Assembly (NCBI GenBank): GCA_047601145.1
Contig: JASGJW010000004.1
Span: 1 to 64,000 of the forward strand
Length of the DNA stretch: 64,000 nt
Direction: 5' to 3'
Source: UBA7672 sp047601145
GTDB lineage: Bacteria > Pseudomonadota > Alphaproteobacteria > Caulobacterales > Hyphomonadaceae
Positions 10,168 to 18,832 of the stretch are shown here, piece after piece. Below the pieces are notes generated by a model, which saw only the letters and a program-made list of their open reading frames with translations, was not told the origin of the DNA and made no database searches. The number at the start of each line of letters is the position of its first letter. Position 1 is the stretch's first letter. The position numbers were made by a program, and so were the translations under genes.

Positions 10168-10922
10168 TGCTGCGGGCGGCCTTGGCTGGTCTGGCCATGG
10201 TGGCGCTGCCGGCGCCGGCTCATGCGCAGGCGGCGGACACGCGCGAGATCGGGGCGCGCTTCTGCGGATCTAACCGCCAGGCAGGCGAGGATACGGCGAG
10301 ATACCAGGCGCGGCTTGAGGCCGAGGACATGTTGCCGGATTGGATCTGGGACGCCGTCGACAGGATGGAGTCGGGCCCGGACGTCATGACCTTCAGTTTC
10401 CATGTGGCGGGCGGAGAGCGCGTGCTCGTCGCCAACGGCGTGATTGACGAGAAGGCGGCGGATCGTTTCCGCAAGGCGCTCAGGAAACATGCCCCGGTTG
10501 GCGAGGTCTGGTTCAACTCGCCCGGCGGCAACAGCGAAGTCGGCATGGAGATGGGGCGGATCCTGCACGATGAATTCGGGCAGGCAGGCGTGCGGGTACG
10601 GGCAGGCGAGGGGTGTGCATCTGCCTGTAGCACGGCTTTCCTGGGCGGTTTCATGCGCGTGGTCGAGCCGGGCGCCCTCTATGGCGTCCACATGTATTCG
10701 ACCAGCCTGAAGGGCGCCGGCCACATCGACCTGTCCGAGGCGTTGTTCAATGACATCCAGTGGCAGGGGGCCAAGGGTGCGTCCGGGCGCCTGATCTACG
10801 TTCAGCAGATGGGAATTTCGCTGAAATGGCTGGATCTATGGTCCACCACGCCCCCTGGCTGCATGACATTCCTGTCGCAAGACGAACTCAAGACGACCCT
10901 GGTCAGCAACGTCATCCGCTGA
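10164..10922 (+). CDS. Secreted ClpP/crotonase-fold protein, putative serine hydrolase
   Basis: A 252-residue protein overlaps the previous gene by ATGA. A cleavable signal peptide ends in PAPAHAQA near residue 21. The core carries the ClpP-like signatures VWFNSPGGNSEVGMEMGRIL and GCASACSTAFLGG, where the GCAS(A)C segment would hold the nucleophilic Ser, followed by YGVHMY with a candidate His. It resembles the periplasmic COG3904-type proteins of Alphaproteobacteria. Cys residues in GCASACS and near the C-terminus (PPGCM) could form a disulfide. Its substrate is unknown. Coupling to the glycine-zipper lipoprotein suggests a shared envelope role. Confidence 0.72.
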   Translation: MMLRAALAGLAMVALPAPAHAQAADTREIGARFCGSNRQAGEDTARYQARLEAEDMLPDWIWDAVDRMESGPDVMTFSFHVAGGERVLVANGVIDEKAADRFRKALRKHAPVGEVWFNSPGGNSEVGMEMGRILHDEFGQAGVRVRAGEGCASACSTAFLGGFMRVVEPGALYGVHMYSTSLKGAGHIDLSEALFNDIQWQGAKGASGRLIYVQQMGISLKWLDLWSTTPPGCMTFLSQDELKTTLVSNVIR

Positions 10923-11066
10923 AACATCGAGCCTTGGCCTGTCATGAAAAATTGCAGCGGAATGAACTGGCCTTAATGCCGCAGGGGATGGACGAAACGC
11001 ATGGCGGAAACTATGTACGCCGCACATCTCCCAACCAACGATTCAGCGTTGATTCCGAAAGCCTAG

Positions 11067-11540
11067 ATGCAACCCAAAAATTCGACCTTTTCCGATCGGC
11101 AAGCCGCTTCGCTCGCCGCCAAGCAAGCCCTTCTCGCCAAATTCAAGCCGAAGCCAATGGTCGTGGCGGAAACGCTGATCGACCACGAGGCTGAGCGACG
11201 CGCCCGCATGGAAGCGGTCCGCGCCGAGCGGGAAGCCGAGAAGCAGCAGCGCCAGCGTATCCGCGAGGAAGCCGCCGCCGCCGCCGAAGCCCAGCGCCGC
11301 GCCGAAGCTGAAGCCGCTGAACAGGCCATTCTCGACGCCCAGATGTCGTCGGACGCTCTGAAGCGCGCCGAGCGCAAAGCCCGCAAGAAAGAAGTCAAGG
11401 AAGCCGCCAAGGCCAAGAAGGAGATGCGTACTGTCTCCAAGCCGGGCGGTCCTAGGGAAGAGCGGGTTGTTGACCCGTTCGAAGAACACCGCCGCTACAT
11501 CGAGAGCCTCGAGCGCGGCAAGGTCCGCCGCCGGGCCTAG
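11067..11540 (+). CDS. DUF6481 family protein, highly charged coiled coil
   Basis: A 157-residue protein begins MQPKNSTFSDRQAASLAAKQ. The N-terminal FSDRQ...AKQALLAKFK segment is typical of DUF6481. Residues 38-120 are almost entirely Ala/Glu/Arg/Lys and are predicted to form one long helix. There is no signal or membrane segment. The function is not known. It is followed by a strong terminator-like hairpin, so it is probably a single-gene unit. Confidence 0.8.
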   Translation: MQPKNSTFSDRQAASLAAKQALLAKFKPKPMVVAETLIDHEAERRARMEAVRAEREAEKQQRQRIREEAAAAAEAQRRAEAEAAEQAILDAQMSSDALKRAERKARKKEVKEAAKAKKEMRTVSKPGGPREERVVDPFEEHRRYIESLERGKVRRRA

Positions 11541-11568
11541 GCCTTACGCAGCGTTGAACGGTTAAATT

Positions 11569-11608
11569 GCGGCCTCCGGAAAGAAATTTCCGGGGGCCGC
11601 ATCCGTTT
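11569..11608 (+). terminator. Rho-independent terminator after the DUF6481 gene
   Basis: A 14-bp stem (11569-11582 with 11587-11600, one G-T pair) closes a GAAA loop. It is followed by ATCCGTTTT. It lies 29 bases after the DUF6481 stop and ahead of the next gene on the same strand. Confidence 0.75.
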
Positions 11609-11674
11609 TGGGGCTTTCTGGCCTCTAACCTTCAGAACAGGGCCGGGAAGGCTCGTTATGGAGGCCTAAGGCCT

Positions 11675-12064
11675 ATGGAAGCAGAAATCTTCATCCCGAT
11701 CACTGCGTTCGCGATGATCGTCGCAATCGTCTGGCTGTTTCAGCACTTTGCGTTCCGCAAGCGGTCGGAAGCCTACCAGACGCTTCGTATCGCCATCGAG
11801 AAGGGGCAGCCGCTGACGCCGGACGCGCTCGACGCTATGGCGCGCATCTCCAGCCCGATCGCCGATCTGCGCCGGGGAATCGTTTTCATTTCCATCGCCG
11901 CTGGCTTTGCCGCTTTCGCCACGATCATGGGCACAGGCCCGGGTTGGGATGATGGCCGGGTGGAAGTCATGCGCGGCCTGTTCGGCATCGCAACCTTCCC
12001 GCTTTTCATCGGACTGGCCTTCCTCGGCCTGCACTTCTTCGCCAACGAGTTGAAGCAACGCTAA
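11675..12064 (+). CDS. DUF6249-type small membrane protein
   Basis: A 129-residue protein begins MEAEIFIPITAFAMIVAIVW. There are three predicted membrane helices: residues 5-25, about 70-88 (GIVFISIAAGFAAFATIMG) and about 103-122 (LFGIATFPLFIGLAFLGLHFF). Between helices one and two is a cytoplasmic stretch YQTLRIAIEKGQPLTPDALD, the signature of DUF6249 proteins. These small proteins often sit just upstream of an ECF sigma gene, as here (four bases to the next start). A regulatory link to the sigma factor is inferred from position only. Confidence 0.72.
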   Translation: MEAEIFIPITAFAMIVAIVWLFQHFAFRKRSEAYQTLRIAIEKGQPLTPDALDAMARISSPIADLRRGIVFISIAAGFAAFATIMGTGPGWDDGRVEVMRGLFGIATFPLFIGLAFLGLHFFANELKQR

Positions 12065-12068
12065 CCCC

Positions 12069-12587
12069 GTGTCTGGTTCCCTCCCTGACGAACAGGACCT
12101 GACACATGCCGCGATGGCGGGCGACCGGAGGGCCTTTGGCCAGCTTGTCGCCCGCCATCAGGCGTCGATCCGCGCCCTGTCGCGACGGCTTGCCCGTGGC
12201 GCGGCGGACGGAGACGACATAGCCCAGGCCGCCTTTCTGACCGCTTGGCGGCGTCGCTCTACCTGGCGAGGCGGGTCCTTCCGCGGATGGGTATGCGCGA
12301 TCGCGTATCGCGAGTTTCTAGCCGCACGGAAAAGCGTGAGCCTCGAGCTGTCGGCAGAGGAAATGGCTGGCTCTGCGGGTGAAAGCGGCGAACGGCTGGA
12401 TCTGATGCGTGCGATGGCCGTTCTGGATGAAAGCGAGCGGGCTGCTGTGGCGCTGTGCATGGGCGCAGGGCTCAGCCATTCGGAGGCGGCGCTGGCCATG
12501 AGTGCGCCGCTGGGGTCGGTGAAGTCCTGGGTTCTGCGGGGGCGGGCCAAACTACAGAAGGCGCTGGCCGCCTATGAGCGGGCGTGA
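12069..12587 (+). CDS. ECF RNA polymerase sigma factor
   Basis: A 172-residue protein starts at GTG 12069. Region 2 covers about residues 20-85, with GDRRAFGQLVARHQ, GDDIAQAAFLTAWRRR and WVCAIAYREFLAARK. Region 4 covers about residues 112-165, with DESERAAVALCMGAGLSHSE and SAPLGSVKSWVLRGRAKLQK. It is of ordinary ECF length. The gene is preceded by the DUF6249 membrane protein and followed after 27 bases by a two-helix membrane protein that may be its anti-sigma factor. Confidence 0.9.
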   Translation: MSGSLPDEQDLTHAAMAGDRRAFGQLVARHQASIRALSRRLARGAADGDDIAQAAFLTAWRRRSTWRGGSFRGWVCAIAYREFLAARKSVSLELSAEEMAGSAGESGERLDLMRAMAVLDESERAAVALCMGAGLSHSEAALAMSAPLGSVKSWVLRGRAKLQKALAAYERA

Positions 12588-12614
12588 GAGAGTGAGATGT
12601 TCGAGGGTACAGGC

Positions 12615-12971
12615 ATGACGACGCAATCTCCTGAACAACCCGGCGATCTGGAACGGATGTTCGCGGATGAAGAAGGCGCGATCCGTGATGATGGCTTTAC
12701 CTCCCGCGTGATGGAACAGGCGCAGGGCGGCTTCGGCTGGCGGCGCACAATCATCTACGGAGCGGGCATGGCCGGGTTCGGCGCCGCGCTCGCGGGCATT
12801 ATGGAGATGTCGCCTTACCTGCCGAACGTGTCCGTATGGCTGGGCGGCCTGTCGCATGCTGTCCAGAACACGCCTGCGCCTGATCCTTCCAGTCCCATGG
12901 TGCTTATTGTTGGTGCGCTCGTCGCCGGGCTGACTTTCCTGGCGCTCGCCGTTGCGGCGCAGGAACGATAG
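12615..12971 (+). CDS. Small two-helix membrane protein, candidate anti-sigma factor
   Basis: ATG 12615 has GAGGG seven bases upstream; ATG 12597 in the same frame is possible. The 118-residue protein has a soluble N-terminus of about 45 residues (SPEQPGDLERMFADEEGAIR), then helices around residues 48-65 (TIIYGAGMAGFGAALAGIM) and 93-115 (PMVLIVGALVAGLTFLALAV). The position directly after an ECF sigma gene suggests an anti-sigma role, but no ZAS zinc motif (HxxxCxxC) is present. The function is therefore inferred from context. Confidence 0.55.
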   Translation: MTTQSPEQPGDLERMFADEEGAIRDDGFTSRVMEQAQGGFGWRRTIIYGAGMAGFGAALAGIMEMSPYLPNVSVWLGGLSHAVQNTPAPDPSSPMVLIVGALVAGLTFLALAVAAQER

Positions 12972-13053
12972 GCCGTTTCTTCGATTGACTTGAAACATTC
13001 CTCTGGTCTGATCCGCGCCGGGTGGGAAACCGGGCGCGACTGGGGAGATGGCA

Positions 13054-13647
13054 ATGGAAGTCGCCTATGAAGCCGCCTTCTTTGGCGGGCTCGTGATCTT
13101 CTTCGGCGCGCACTATTTCACCGTGCTACGCAAGCGTGACGGCACCGGCATTGCCGACCGCATCGGGCGCGGTCCGTACATGGGCCTCTACTCGCTCGTG
13201 AGCATTATCGGCTTCGTGCTGATGGCGTGGGGCTTTGCCTTCCTGAAGCCATGGATCCCGATCTACACGCCGCCGAACTGGGGCCGGCACGTCACGATGG
13301 CGCTGATGCTGCCGGCGATCATCCTGCTCGTCACCGCCTACATGCGGCCAGCGGGTTTCATCAAGAAAGCGGCGAAGCATCCGATGCTGCTCGCCGTGAA
13401 GATCTGGGCGTTCGCGCACCTGTGGTCGAACGGCGATCTTGCGACAATCATCCTGTTCGGGTCGTTCCTGATCTTCGGCATCGTGGACCGGATCGCGGTG
13501 AAACGGCGGGGCGATGTTGGCGCGGCAAAGATCAATCCGAATGTGCTGGGCGATCTCCTGTCGATCGCGGTGGGCATCGCGGTCTATCTGCTGCTGATCT
13601 ACGAGCTGCACTACATGCTGTTCGGCGTTGATGTACTCGCCGGGTAG
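13054..13647 (+). CDS. NnrU family membrane protein
   Basis: A 197-residue protein; ATG 13054 is placed six bases after GGGGAG, whereas ATG 13048 abuts that site. The protein has about five to six membrane helices and the NnrU signatures HYFTVLRKRDG..ADRIGRGPYMGLYSLVS and KHPMLLAVKIWAFAHLWSNG. NnrU proteins were first seen in denitrification loci but also occur, as here, without nitric-oxide reductase genes. Relatives include methanethiol S-methyltransferase and isoprenylcysteine methyltransferase-like membrane enzymes. The exact activity is unknown. Confidence 0.85.
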   Translation: MEVAYEAAFFGGLVIFFGAHYFTVLRKRDGTGIADRIGRGPYMGLYSLVSIIGFVLMAWGFAFLKPWIPIYTPPNWGRHVTMALMLPAIILLVTAYMRPAGFIKKAAKHPMLLAVKIWAFAHLWSNGDLATIILFGSFLIFGIVDRIAVKRRGDVGAAKINPNVLGDLLSIAVGIAVYLLLIYELHYMLFGVDVLAG

Positions 13648-13722
13648 GCTTAACGGCCTGTGGATTGCGTGAAGGCCCGTAGGGGCCTATGGAGCGCCCC
13701 ATAATGATGGAGGGCGCTCCCC

Positions 13723-14547
13723 ATGTCCGCCCAGACGCAGTCAACCCGGAAGACCGTTAAGGATATCGCCGCCGCCAAAGGCGGGACGCCTCTGGTCTGT
13801 CTGACCGCCTACACCGCACCGATGGCTGCACTGCTGGACGAGAAGGCTGACCTTCTCCTTGTGGGCGACAGCGTAGGCATGGTCGTTCACGGCATGCCCA
13901 CCACAGTCGGCGTCACGCTCGAGATGATGATCCTGCATGGGCAGGCGGTGATGCGGACGGCCAAGAGGGCGTTCGTGGTGGTCGACATGCCGTTCGGGTC
14001 CTACGAGGCCAGCGTGGAGCAGGCGTTCATGAACGCTTCCCGGATCATGAAGGAGACCGGCTGTCAGGCCGTGAAGATCGAAGCGGGAGAATACGCCGCC
14101 GCCACGGTGAAATACCTGGTCGAGCGCGGCGTCCCGGTCATGGCCCATGTCGGCCTTCGCCCCCAGGCCACCAATGTGGACGGGGGCTTCAAGGCCCGGG
14201 GCCGGACCGAGAAGGAACGCAACAAGGTCATCTCGGAAGCCCTGGCGGCGGACGAGGCGGGCTGCTTTGCCATGGTTATCGAGGGGGTGGCGGAAGACCT
14301 GGCCGCCCAGATCACCAAGCAGGTCAGCTGTCCAACGGTCGGAATCGGGGCCTCGGCGGCCTGCGACGGCCAGATTCTCGTGACCGACGACATGCTGGGC
14401 ATGTTCGACTGGACCCCGCGATTCGTGCGGCGATATGCCGATCTTCGCGCGGACATAGGCAAGGCTGTAGACGGATATGCCTCGGATGTGAGGGCGCGGA
14501 CCTTCCCCGGGGAAAAAGAGACCTACACCCTCAAAAAACAGCCATAA
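13723..14547 (+). CDS. panB: 3-methyl-2-oxobutanoate hydroxymethyltransferase
   Basis: A 274-residue protein starts at ATG 13723 with GGAGGG upstream. It transfers a one-carbon unit from methylene-tetrahydrofolate to 2-oxoisovalerate in pantothenate synthesis. Family motifs present are VCLTAYTAPMAALLDEKADL, LLVGDSVGMVVHG (metal-binding Asp), VKIEAGEY, VMAHVGLRPQ and FAMVIEGV. The length is normal. No panC is adjacent. Downstream are a hairpin and the TPR/bamB/der group on the same strand. Confidence 0.95.
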   Translation: MSAQTQSTRKTVKDIAAAKGGTPLVCLTAYTAPMAALLDEKADLLLVGDSVGMVVHGMPTTVGVTLEMMILHGQAVMRTAKRAFVVVDMPFGSYEASVEQAFMNASRIMKETGCQAVKIEAGEYAAATVKYLVERGVPVMAHVGLRPQATNVDGGFKARGRTEKERNKVISEALAADEAGCFAMVIEGVAEDLAAQITKQVSCPTVGIGASAACDGQILVTDDMLGMFDWTPRFVRRYADLRADIGKAVDGYASDVRARTFPGEKETYTLKKQP

Positions 14548-14573
14548 TTCCAGCGGCGTTGTTCAATTGCGGG

Positions 14574-14589
14574 GCCGGGGCTCCCCGGC
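14574..14589. terminator. GC hairpin between panB and the TPR gene
   Basis: A seven-base stem, GCCGGGG with CCCCGGC around a two-base top, lies 27 bases after panB. No T-run follows, so it may be a weak or Rho-dependent stop, or an attenuating structure before the GTG start at 14625. Confidence 0.35.
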
Positions 14590-14624
14590 TAGGTTGCCCC
14601 ACCTTTTGCGGAGCATTTTCTCGC

Positions 14625-15356
14625 GTGACCGATATCTTTGAAGAAGTCGACCAGAGTCTGCGAGAGGACCGGTTCGCTGTCTGGTGGAAAAAGTATTCGC
14701 TGTTCGTCTACGGCGTAATCGCCGCGCTGATTATCGGCGTCGGCATCTTGGAGTTCATGCGCTGGCAGCGTGCCGAGGAGATCAACCGCGAAGCCAAGGT
14801 GTTCGATGCAGCGTTTGCTGCGCGTGACGACAAGGACCTGCCGAAAGCGCGGACCGACTTCGCCCAGCTGAGCGAGGCCAAGACCGGCTTCGGCATTCTC
14901 GCGGGCCACATGCTGGCCGGTGTCGAGGAAGACCTTACAGGCGACAAGGCCGCCATCGAGGCGCACCTCGCGGCAGCCGCCGCCGCCGACAATGGCGTGA
15001 TGGGTGATCTTGCGCTGTTGAAGCTCGGCTACTCCATGGCCGACACGGCATCGCTCGCCGATATCGAAAAGACGCTGAAGCCGCTGCTCGACAAGCAGGG
15101 ACAGGCTTCCTCGCTCGCGACCGAGCTGATCGCGGTGAAAGCCTTGTCGGAAGGCAATACAGATCGCGCGCGTCAGCTGTTCGAGAAACTCAATCTCGAT
15201 CTCGATGCGCCGAACGGCATGCGCCAGCGCGTCAGCAACGCGCTCGCGACGCTGCCGGAGCGCGTCGTCAATCTTGACGGTCCGAAACCTGCGGCGCCTG
15301 TAGCGCCTGCTTCGCCGGCTCCGGCCACTCCGACTCCAGCACAGAAGCCCCAATGA
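14625..15356 (+). CDS. Membrane-anchored tetratricopeptide protein, YfgM/TPR_21-like
   Basis: A 243-residue protein starts at GTG 14625. The N-terminal cytoplasmic part (TDIFEEVDQSLREDRF) is followed by one membrane helix around residues 28-47 (LFVYGVIAALIIGVGILEF). A periplasmic domain with degenerate TPR helices and a Pro/Ala-rich tail completes it. This is the layout of YfgM, the SecYEG-associated periplasmic chaperone partner. The gene order with bamB and der, conserved in many proteobacteria, supports the call. The stop overlaps bamB by ATGA. Confidence 0.82.
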   Translation: MTDIFEEVDQSLREDRFAVWWKKYSLFVYGVIAALIIGVGILEFMRWQRAEEINREAKVFDAAFAARDDKDLPKARTDFAQLSEAKTGFGILAGHMLAGVEEDLTGDKAAIEAHLAAAAAADNGVMGDLALLKLGYSMADTASLADIEKTLKPLLDKQGQASSLATELIAVKALSEGNTDRARQLFEKLNLDLDAPNGMRQRVSNALATLPERVVNLDGPKPAAPVAPASPAPATPTPAQKPQ

Positions 15357-16678
15357 TGTCTGTGATGCGTAATCTCGTCCTCGCAGCGCCACTGGCCCTG
15401 CTTCTTGCCGGTTGCGGCAACGCTCCTGTCGTCCTCTCCGAGGAGGAGAAGGCGGCGCGCGTGACCGTGAACCCCTTCCAGGACAATCTCACGCCCGACA
15501 GTGAACTCGCCAAGGCGACGATCACGCTGCCGGCGGCTCAGCCCGCGACGGACTGGACGCAGGCGGGCGCGAACGCCCAGAAAATCCCCGGCAACCTGAC
15601 TGCGGCTGCGGAATTCAAGGAAGCCTGGCGCACGGGCGTCGGCGAAGGTTCTGGCGAGATCAAGCGGATCGTTGCGGCCCCCGTCGTGAAGGATGGCCGC
15701 ATCTATACGATCGATGCGTCGATGAAGGTGTCGGCCTTTGACACCGCGAAGGGCAGGCGCCTGTGGGAGCATCAGCTCAAGGCCTACGATCCTCACTGGG
15801 ACGAGTTCTCGGTGGGCGGCGGCCTCGCGATCGCTGGCAACAAGCTCATTGTCGCAACCGGCTTTGCCTACGTTGCGGCGCTCGACCTTGCCGACGGCCA
15901 CGAAGTTTGGAAGGCGCGTACGGACAGCCCGCTTTCGTCGTCCGCCGCTGTTCTGGGCAACCGCGCTTTCATCACGTCGAGTAACAACGATTTCTACGCC
16001 GTCGATACCGACAATGGCGAAATCATCTGGAACGATCAGGCGCTTTCGGAATCCGCGCGCGTCCTTTCTTCCCCGAGCCCTGCCGTGAATGCCGACATCC
16101 TCGTGGTCGGCTATTCCTCGGGCGAACTGATCGCCTACCTGCCGGCCAATGGCCGCCGCCTGTGGACGGACACGCTGACTTCGACCGGCCGCTACACGCC
16201 ACTCTCCGCCATCAACGACATCGCGGGCAAGCCGGTGATCCAGGATGGCGTCGTCTATGCCGCCAGCCACTCGGGCGTGCTCGTCGCCATCGACGCGCGT
16301 TCGGGCGCGCGCATCTGGTCCAAGACCTTTGGTTCGCGCCAGGGGCCGGTGATTGCCGGCGACTACATTTTCATCGTTGGAACGAACAGCAAGGTCGCCT
16401 GCTTCCACAAGATCGACGGTAAGCTGGTCTGGGTTCGTGAGCTGCCGGAGTTCAAGGACAACAACAAGGAACATCGCGTTGTCTGGACCGGCCCGCTGAT
16501 CGCGTCCGACCGTCTCGTGCTGACCTCTTCCGAAGGCGACGTTCTTGCGCTCTCGCCCCAGAACGGCGAGACGATGAGCGAGCTGCATTTCGGCCAATCG
16601 ATCTACATCGAACCGATCGCCGCTGACGGCAAGGTTTTCGTTCTCACCGATCAGGCCAACCTGATCGCGATCAAGTAG
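15353..16678 (+). CDS. bamB: Outer-membrane assembly lipoprotein BamB
   Basis: A 441-residue protein with a lipoprotein signal peptide ending in LLLAGC near residue 21. The mature part is a PQQ-type eight-bladed beta-propeller; blade motifs such as VYTIDASMKVSAFDTAKG-like strands, GKLVWVRELP and NGETMSELHF recur. BamB is a subunit of the BAM complex that inserts outer-membrane proteins. It overlaps the TPR gene and is followed after 27 bases by der, so the three are one transcription unit. An alternative start at ATG 15365 would still leave the signal peptide. Confidence 0.92.
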   Translation: MMSVMRNLVLAAPLALLLAGCGNAPVVLSEEEKAARVTVNPFQDNLTPDSELAKATITLPAAQPATDWTQAGANAQKIPGNLTAAAEFKEAWRTGVGEGSGEIKRIVAAPVVKDGRIYTIDASMKVSAFDTAKGRRLWEHQLKAYDPHWDEFSVGGGLAIAGNKLIVATGFAYVAALDLADGHEVWKARTDSPLSSSAAVLGNRAFITSSNNDFYAVDTDNGEIIWNDQALSESARVLSSPSPAVNADILVVGYSSGELIAYLPANGRRLWTDTLTSTGRYTPLSAINDIAGKPVIQDGVVYAASHSGVLVAIDARSGARIWSKTFGSRQGPVIAGDYIFIVGTNSKVACFHKIDGKLVWVRELPEFKDNNKEHRVVWTGPLIASDRLVLTSSEGDVLALSPQNGETMSELHFGQSIYIEPIAADGKVFVLTDQANLIAIK

Positions 16679-16705
16679 CCGCGCGGAGCGGCCGGAGTTC
16701 CTGAT

Positions 16706-18106
16706 ATGACGCTGACGGTGGCCATCGTCGGTCGCCCGAATGTCGGCAAGTCGACCCTGTTCAACCGGCTCGCCGGGCGGAAGATCGCAATCGTTGACGA
16801 CCAACCAGGCGTCACGCGCGACCGCAAGGAGACGCTGGGGCGTCTGGGCGATCTTGAACTTCGGCTGATCGATACTGCGGGTTTCGAGGACGTCACCGAC
16901 GCCTCGCTGGAAGCGCGCATGCGCAAGCAGACGGAAATGGCCATCGCCGAGGCCGACGTCTCGATCTTCCTCTATGACGCCCGCGCTGGCGTGACGCCTA
17001 TCGACGAGCGCTTTGCCCAGCTGCTGCGCAAATCGGGCAAGCCCGTCGTGCTTGCGGCCAACAAGTGCGAAGGCAAGCAGGGCGATGAAGGCCTGATGGA
17101 AGCCTGGCGGCTCGGACTGGGCGATCCGGCGCCGATTTCCGCCGAGCATGGCGAGGGCATGTCCGACCTCTACGAAGGACTGGCCGCGGCGCAGGCGAAG
17201 ATCGAAGCTGCCGGTCTGGGGCTGAATCTCGAGCCTGAAGCGGAAGTCGAGGAGCCGTTCGATCCTGACGTCGAAGCGCCTCCGGAACCTAACAAGCCGA
17301 TCCGTATCGCGTTCGTCGGCCGCCCCAATGCGGGCAAGTCGACGCTGCTCAACGGCATCCTGAACGACGATCGCTTCATCACCGGGCCGGAAGCCGGCAT
17401 CACGCGCGACAGCGTGACGGTTGCCTGGCACTGGCGCGACAAGGAAATCCGCCTTGTCGATACGGCCGGCCTGCGCAAGCGCGCCAAGGTGCAGGAAAAG
17501 CTTGAGCGCCTCTCGACGATGGAGACGACGCATTCGATCCGCTTTGCGGACGTGGTCGTGCTGGTGATGGATCCGCGCGATGCCTTCGAGAAGCAGGACG
17601 TGCAGATCGCCAACCTCGTTCTGCGCGAGGGGCGTGGCCTCGTTTATGCGATCACCAAATGGGATACTGTCGATAATCCGGCGGAAGCCCGCAAGGAGAT
17701 GGAACATCAGGCCCAGGCTCACATCCCGCACGCGGCCGGAACGCCGGTCGTGCCGGTGTCAGGGATTACGCGGAAGAACCTCGACAAGCTGATGGATGCC
17801 TGTGTGAAGGTCCACAAGGACTGGTCGGCCCGCATCAAGACGCGCGATCTCAACGACTGGCTGCAATACGTCACGCAGAAACACCCGCCGCCGGCTCCGG
17901 ACGGCAAGCGCATCAAGCCGCGCTACATGGCGCAGATGAAGACGCGCCCGCCGACCTTCGTGCTGATGGCGAGCCGCGCGGAAATGATGCCGGAAACGTA
18001 CAAGCGCTATCTGCTAAACGAGATGCGCGAAGCGTTCGACCTGCCGGGCGTGCCGATCCGGCTCGTGCTGAGGCAGAACAAGAACCCGTTCGACGAGAAA
18101 GACTAG
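16706..18106 (+). CDS. der: GTPase Der (EngA), ribosome assembly
   Basis: A 466-residue protein with two GTPase domains in tandem. Domain 1 P-loop is GRPNVGKSTLFN (about residues 8-19), with DTAGF and NKCEG; domain 2 P-loop is GRPNAGKSTLLN (about 206-217), with DTAGLRKRAKVQEKLE and TKWDTV. The C-terminal KH-like domain contains PPTFVLMASRAEMMPETYKR and ends NPFDEKD. Der acts in 50S subunit maturation. Length and layout are normal. It is the last gene of the TPR-bamB-der unit and converges on the SDR gene with three bases between them. Confidence 0.97.
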   Translation: MTLTVAIVGRPNVGKSTLFNRLAGRKIAIVDDQPGVTRDRKETLGRLGDLELRLIDTAGFEDVTDASLEARMRKQTEMAIAEADVSIFLYDARAGVTPIDERFAQLLRKSGKPVVLAANKCEGKQGDEGLMEAWRLGLGDPAPISAEHGEGMSDLYEGLAAAQAKIEAAGLGLNLEPEAEVEEPFDPDVEAPPEPNKPIRIAFVGRPNAGKSTLLNGILNDDRFITGPEAGITRDSVTVAWHWRDKEIRLVDTAGLRKRAKVQEKLERLSTMETTHSIRFADVVVLVMDPRDAFEKQDVQIANLVLREGRGLVYAITKWDTVDNPAEARKEMEHQAQAHIPHAAGTPVVPVSGITRKNLDKLMDACVKVHKDWSARIKTRDLNDWLQYVTQKHPPPAPDGKRIKPRYMAQMKTRPPTFVLMASRAEMMPETYKRYLLNEMREAFDLPGVPIRLVLRQNKNPFDEKD

Positions 18107-18109
18107 GCG

Positions 18110-18823
18110 TCAGGCCTTCGCCCGTTTCGCGAACACGATGCGCTCGCCATTGAGCGCGAATTCTGGCGCGAAGTATTGCGGGATCGTTGCGGCGACTTCT
18201 TGCGGCGTGGGCAGGGTAAGCGGGTCTTCGCCGGGCATGGCCTTGAAGCGCATTTCCGTGCGTACCGCGCCGGGATCGAAGAGGTTCACGCGGATCGGCG
18301 TGTTCTCGACCTCGTCGGCATAGCAGGCGATCATCGTTTCAAGCGCGGCCTTGGTAGCGGCGTAGACACCCCAGTAGGCGCGAGGACGCGGCACGACCCC
18401 GGATGTCACGAAGAGTGCACGGCCGGCTTCGCTCATGCGGAGGAGCGGATGGACGGCGCGGATCAGGCGCCAGTTCGCCGTAAAGTTGGTTTCCAGCGTT
18501 TCCTGGAAGGCGGACGGCGAGATGTTCTCGAGCGGCCCCAGCACACCCAGCGCGCCAGCATTGCCGAACAGGCCATCGAGCCGGCCGAAGCGCTCCAGCA
18601 GGGCCGAAGCCAGCCGGTCGATCGCCTGGACATCGCGCAGGTCGAGCGGGATCAGCGTGGCGTTGTGGCCGGTCTCGGCAAGGATCTCGTCGTCGAGCTT
18701 CGTCAGCGCCTTTTCAGAACGCGCGGTGGCGATGACGTGATTGCCAGCCTTCGCCAGCTCAAGCGCGGCAGCGCGGCCTATCCCCCGGGAGGCGCCGGTG
18801 ACGAGAACAATGCGGCGGTCCAT
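18110..18823 (-). CDS. Short-chain dehydrogenase/reductase
   Basis: A 237-residue classical SDR. The cofactor motif VTGASRGIGRAAALEL (TGxxxGIG) is at residues 6-21, the NAG motif at GLFGNAGALG, and the catalytic YxxxK at YAATKAALE with an upstream Ser in FVTSGVV. An Arg after the cofactor motif (TARSEKALTKLD) suggests NADP preference. It starts ten bases after purF, so it is the last gene of the radA-cvpA-purF-SDR run. The substrate is unknown. Confidence 0.9.
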   Translation of the reverse strand: MDRRIVLVTGASRGIGRAAALELAKAGNHVIATARSEKALTKLDDEILAETGHNATLIPLDLRDVQAIDRLASALLERFGRLDGLFGNAGALGVLGPLENISPSAFQETLETNFTANWRLIRAVHPLLRMSEAGRALFVTSGVVPRPRAYWGVYAATKAALETMIACYADEVENTPIRVNLFDPGAVRTEMRFKAMPGEDPLTLPTPQEVAATIPQYFAPEFALNGERIVFAKRAKA

Positions 18824-18832
18824 TGGAATGTC

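Noticed and set aside
15173..17731. 852-residue minus-strand reading frame opposite bamB and der
   Set aside because: It runs antisense through two certain genes and has no family motifs or ribosome site; it is a by-product of high GC and codon bias.
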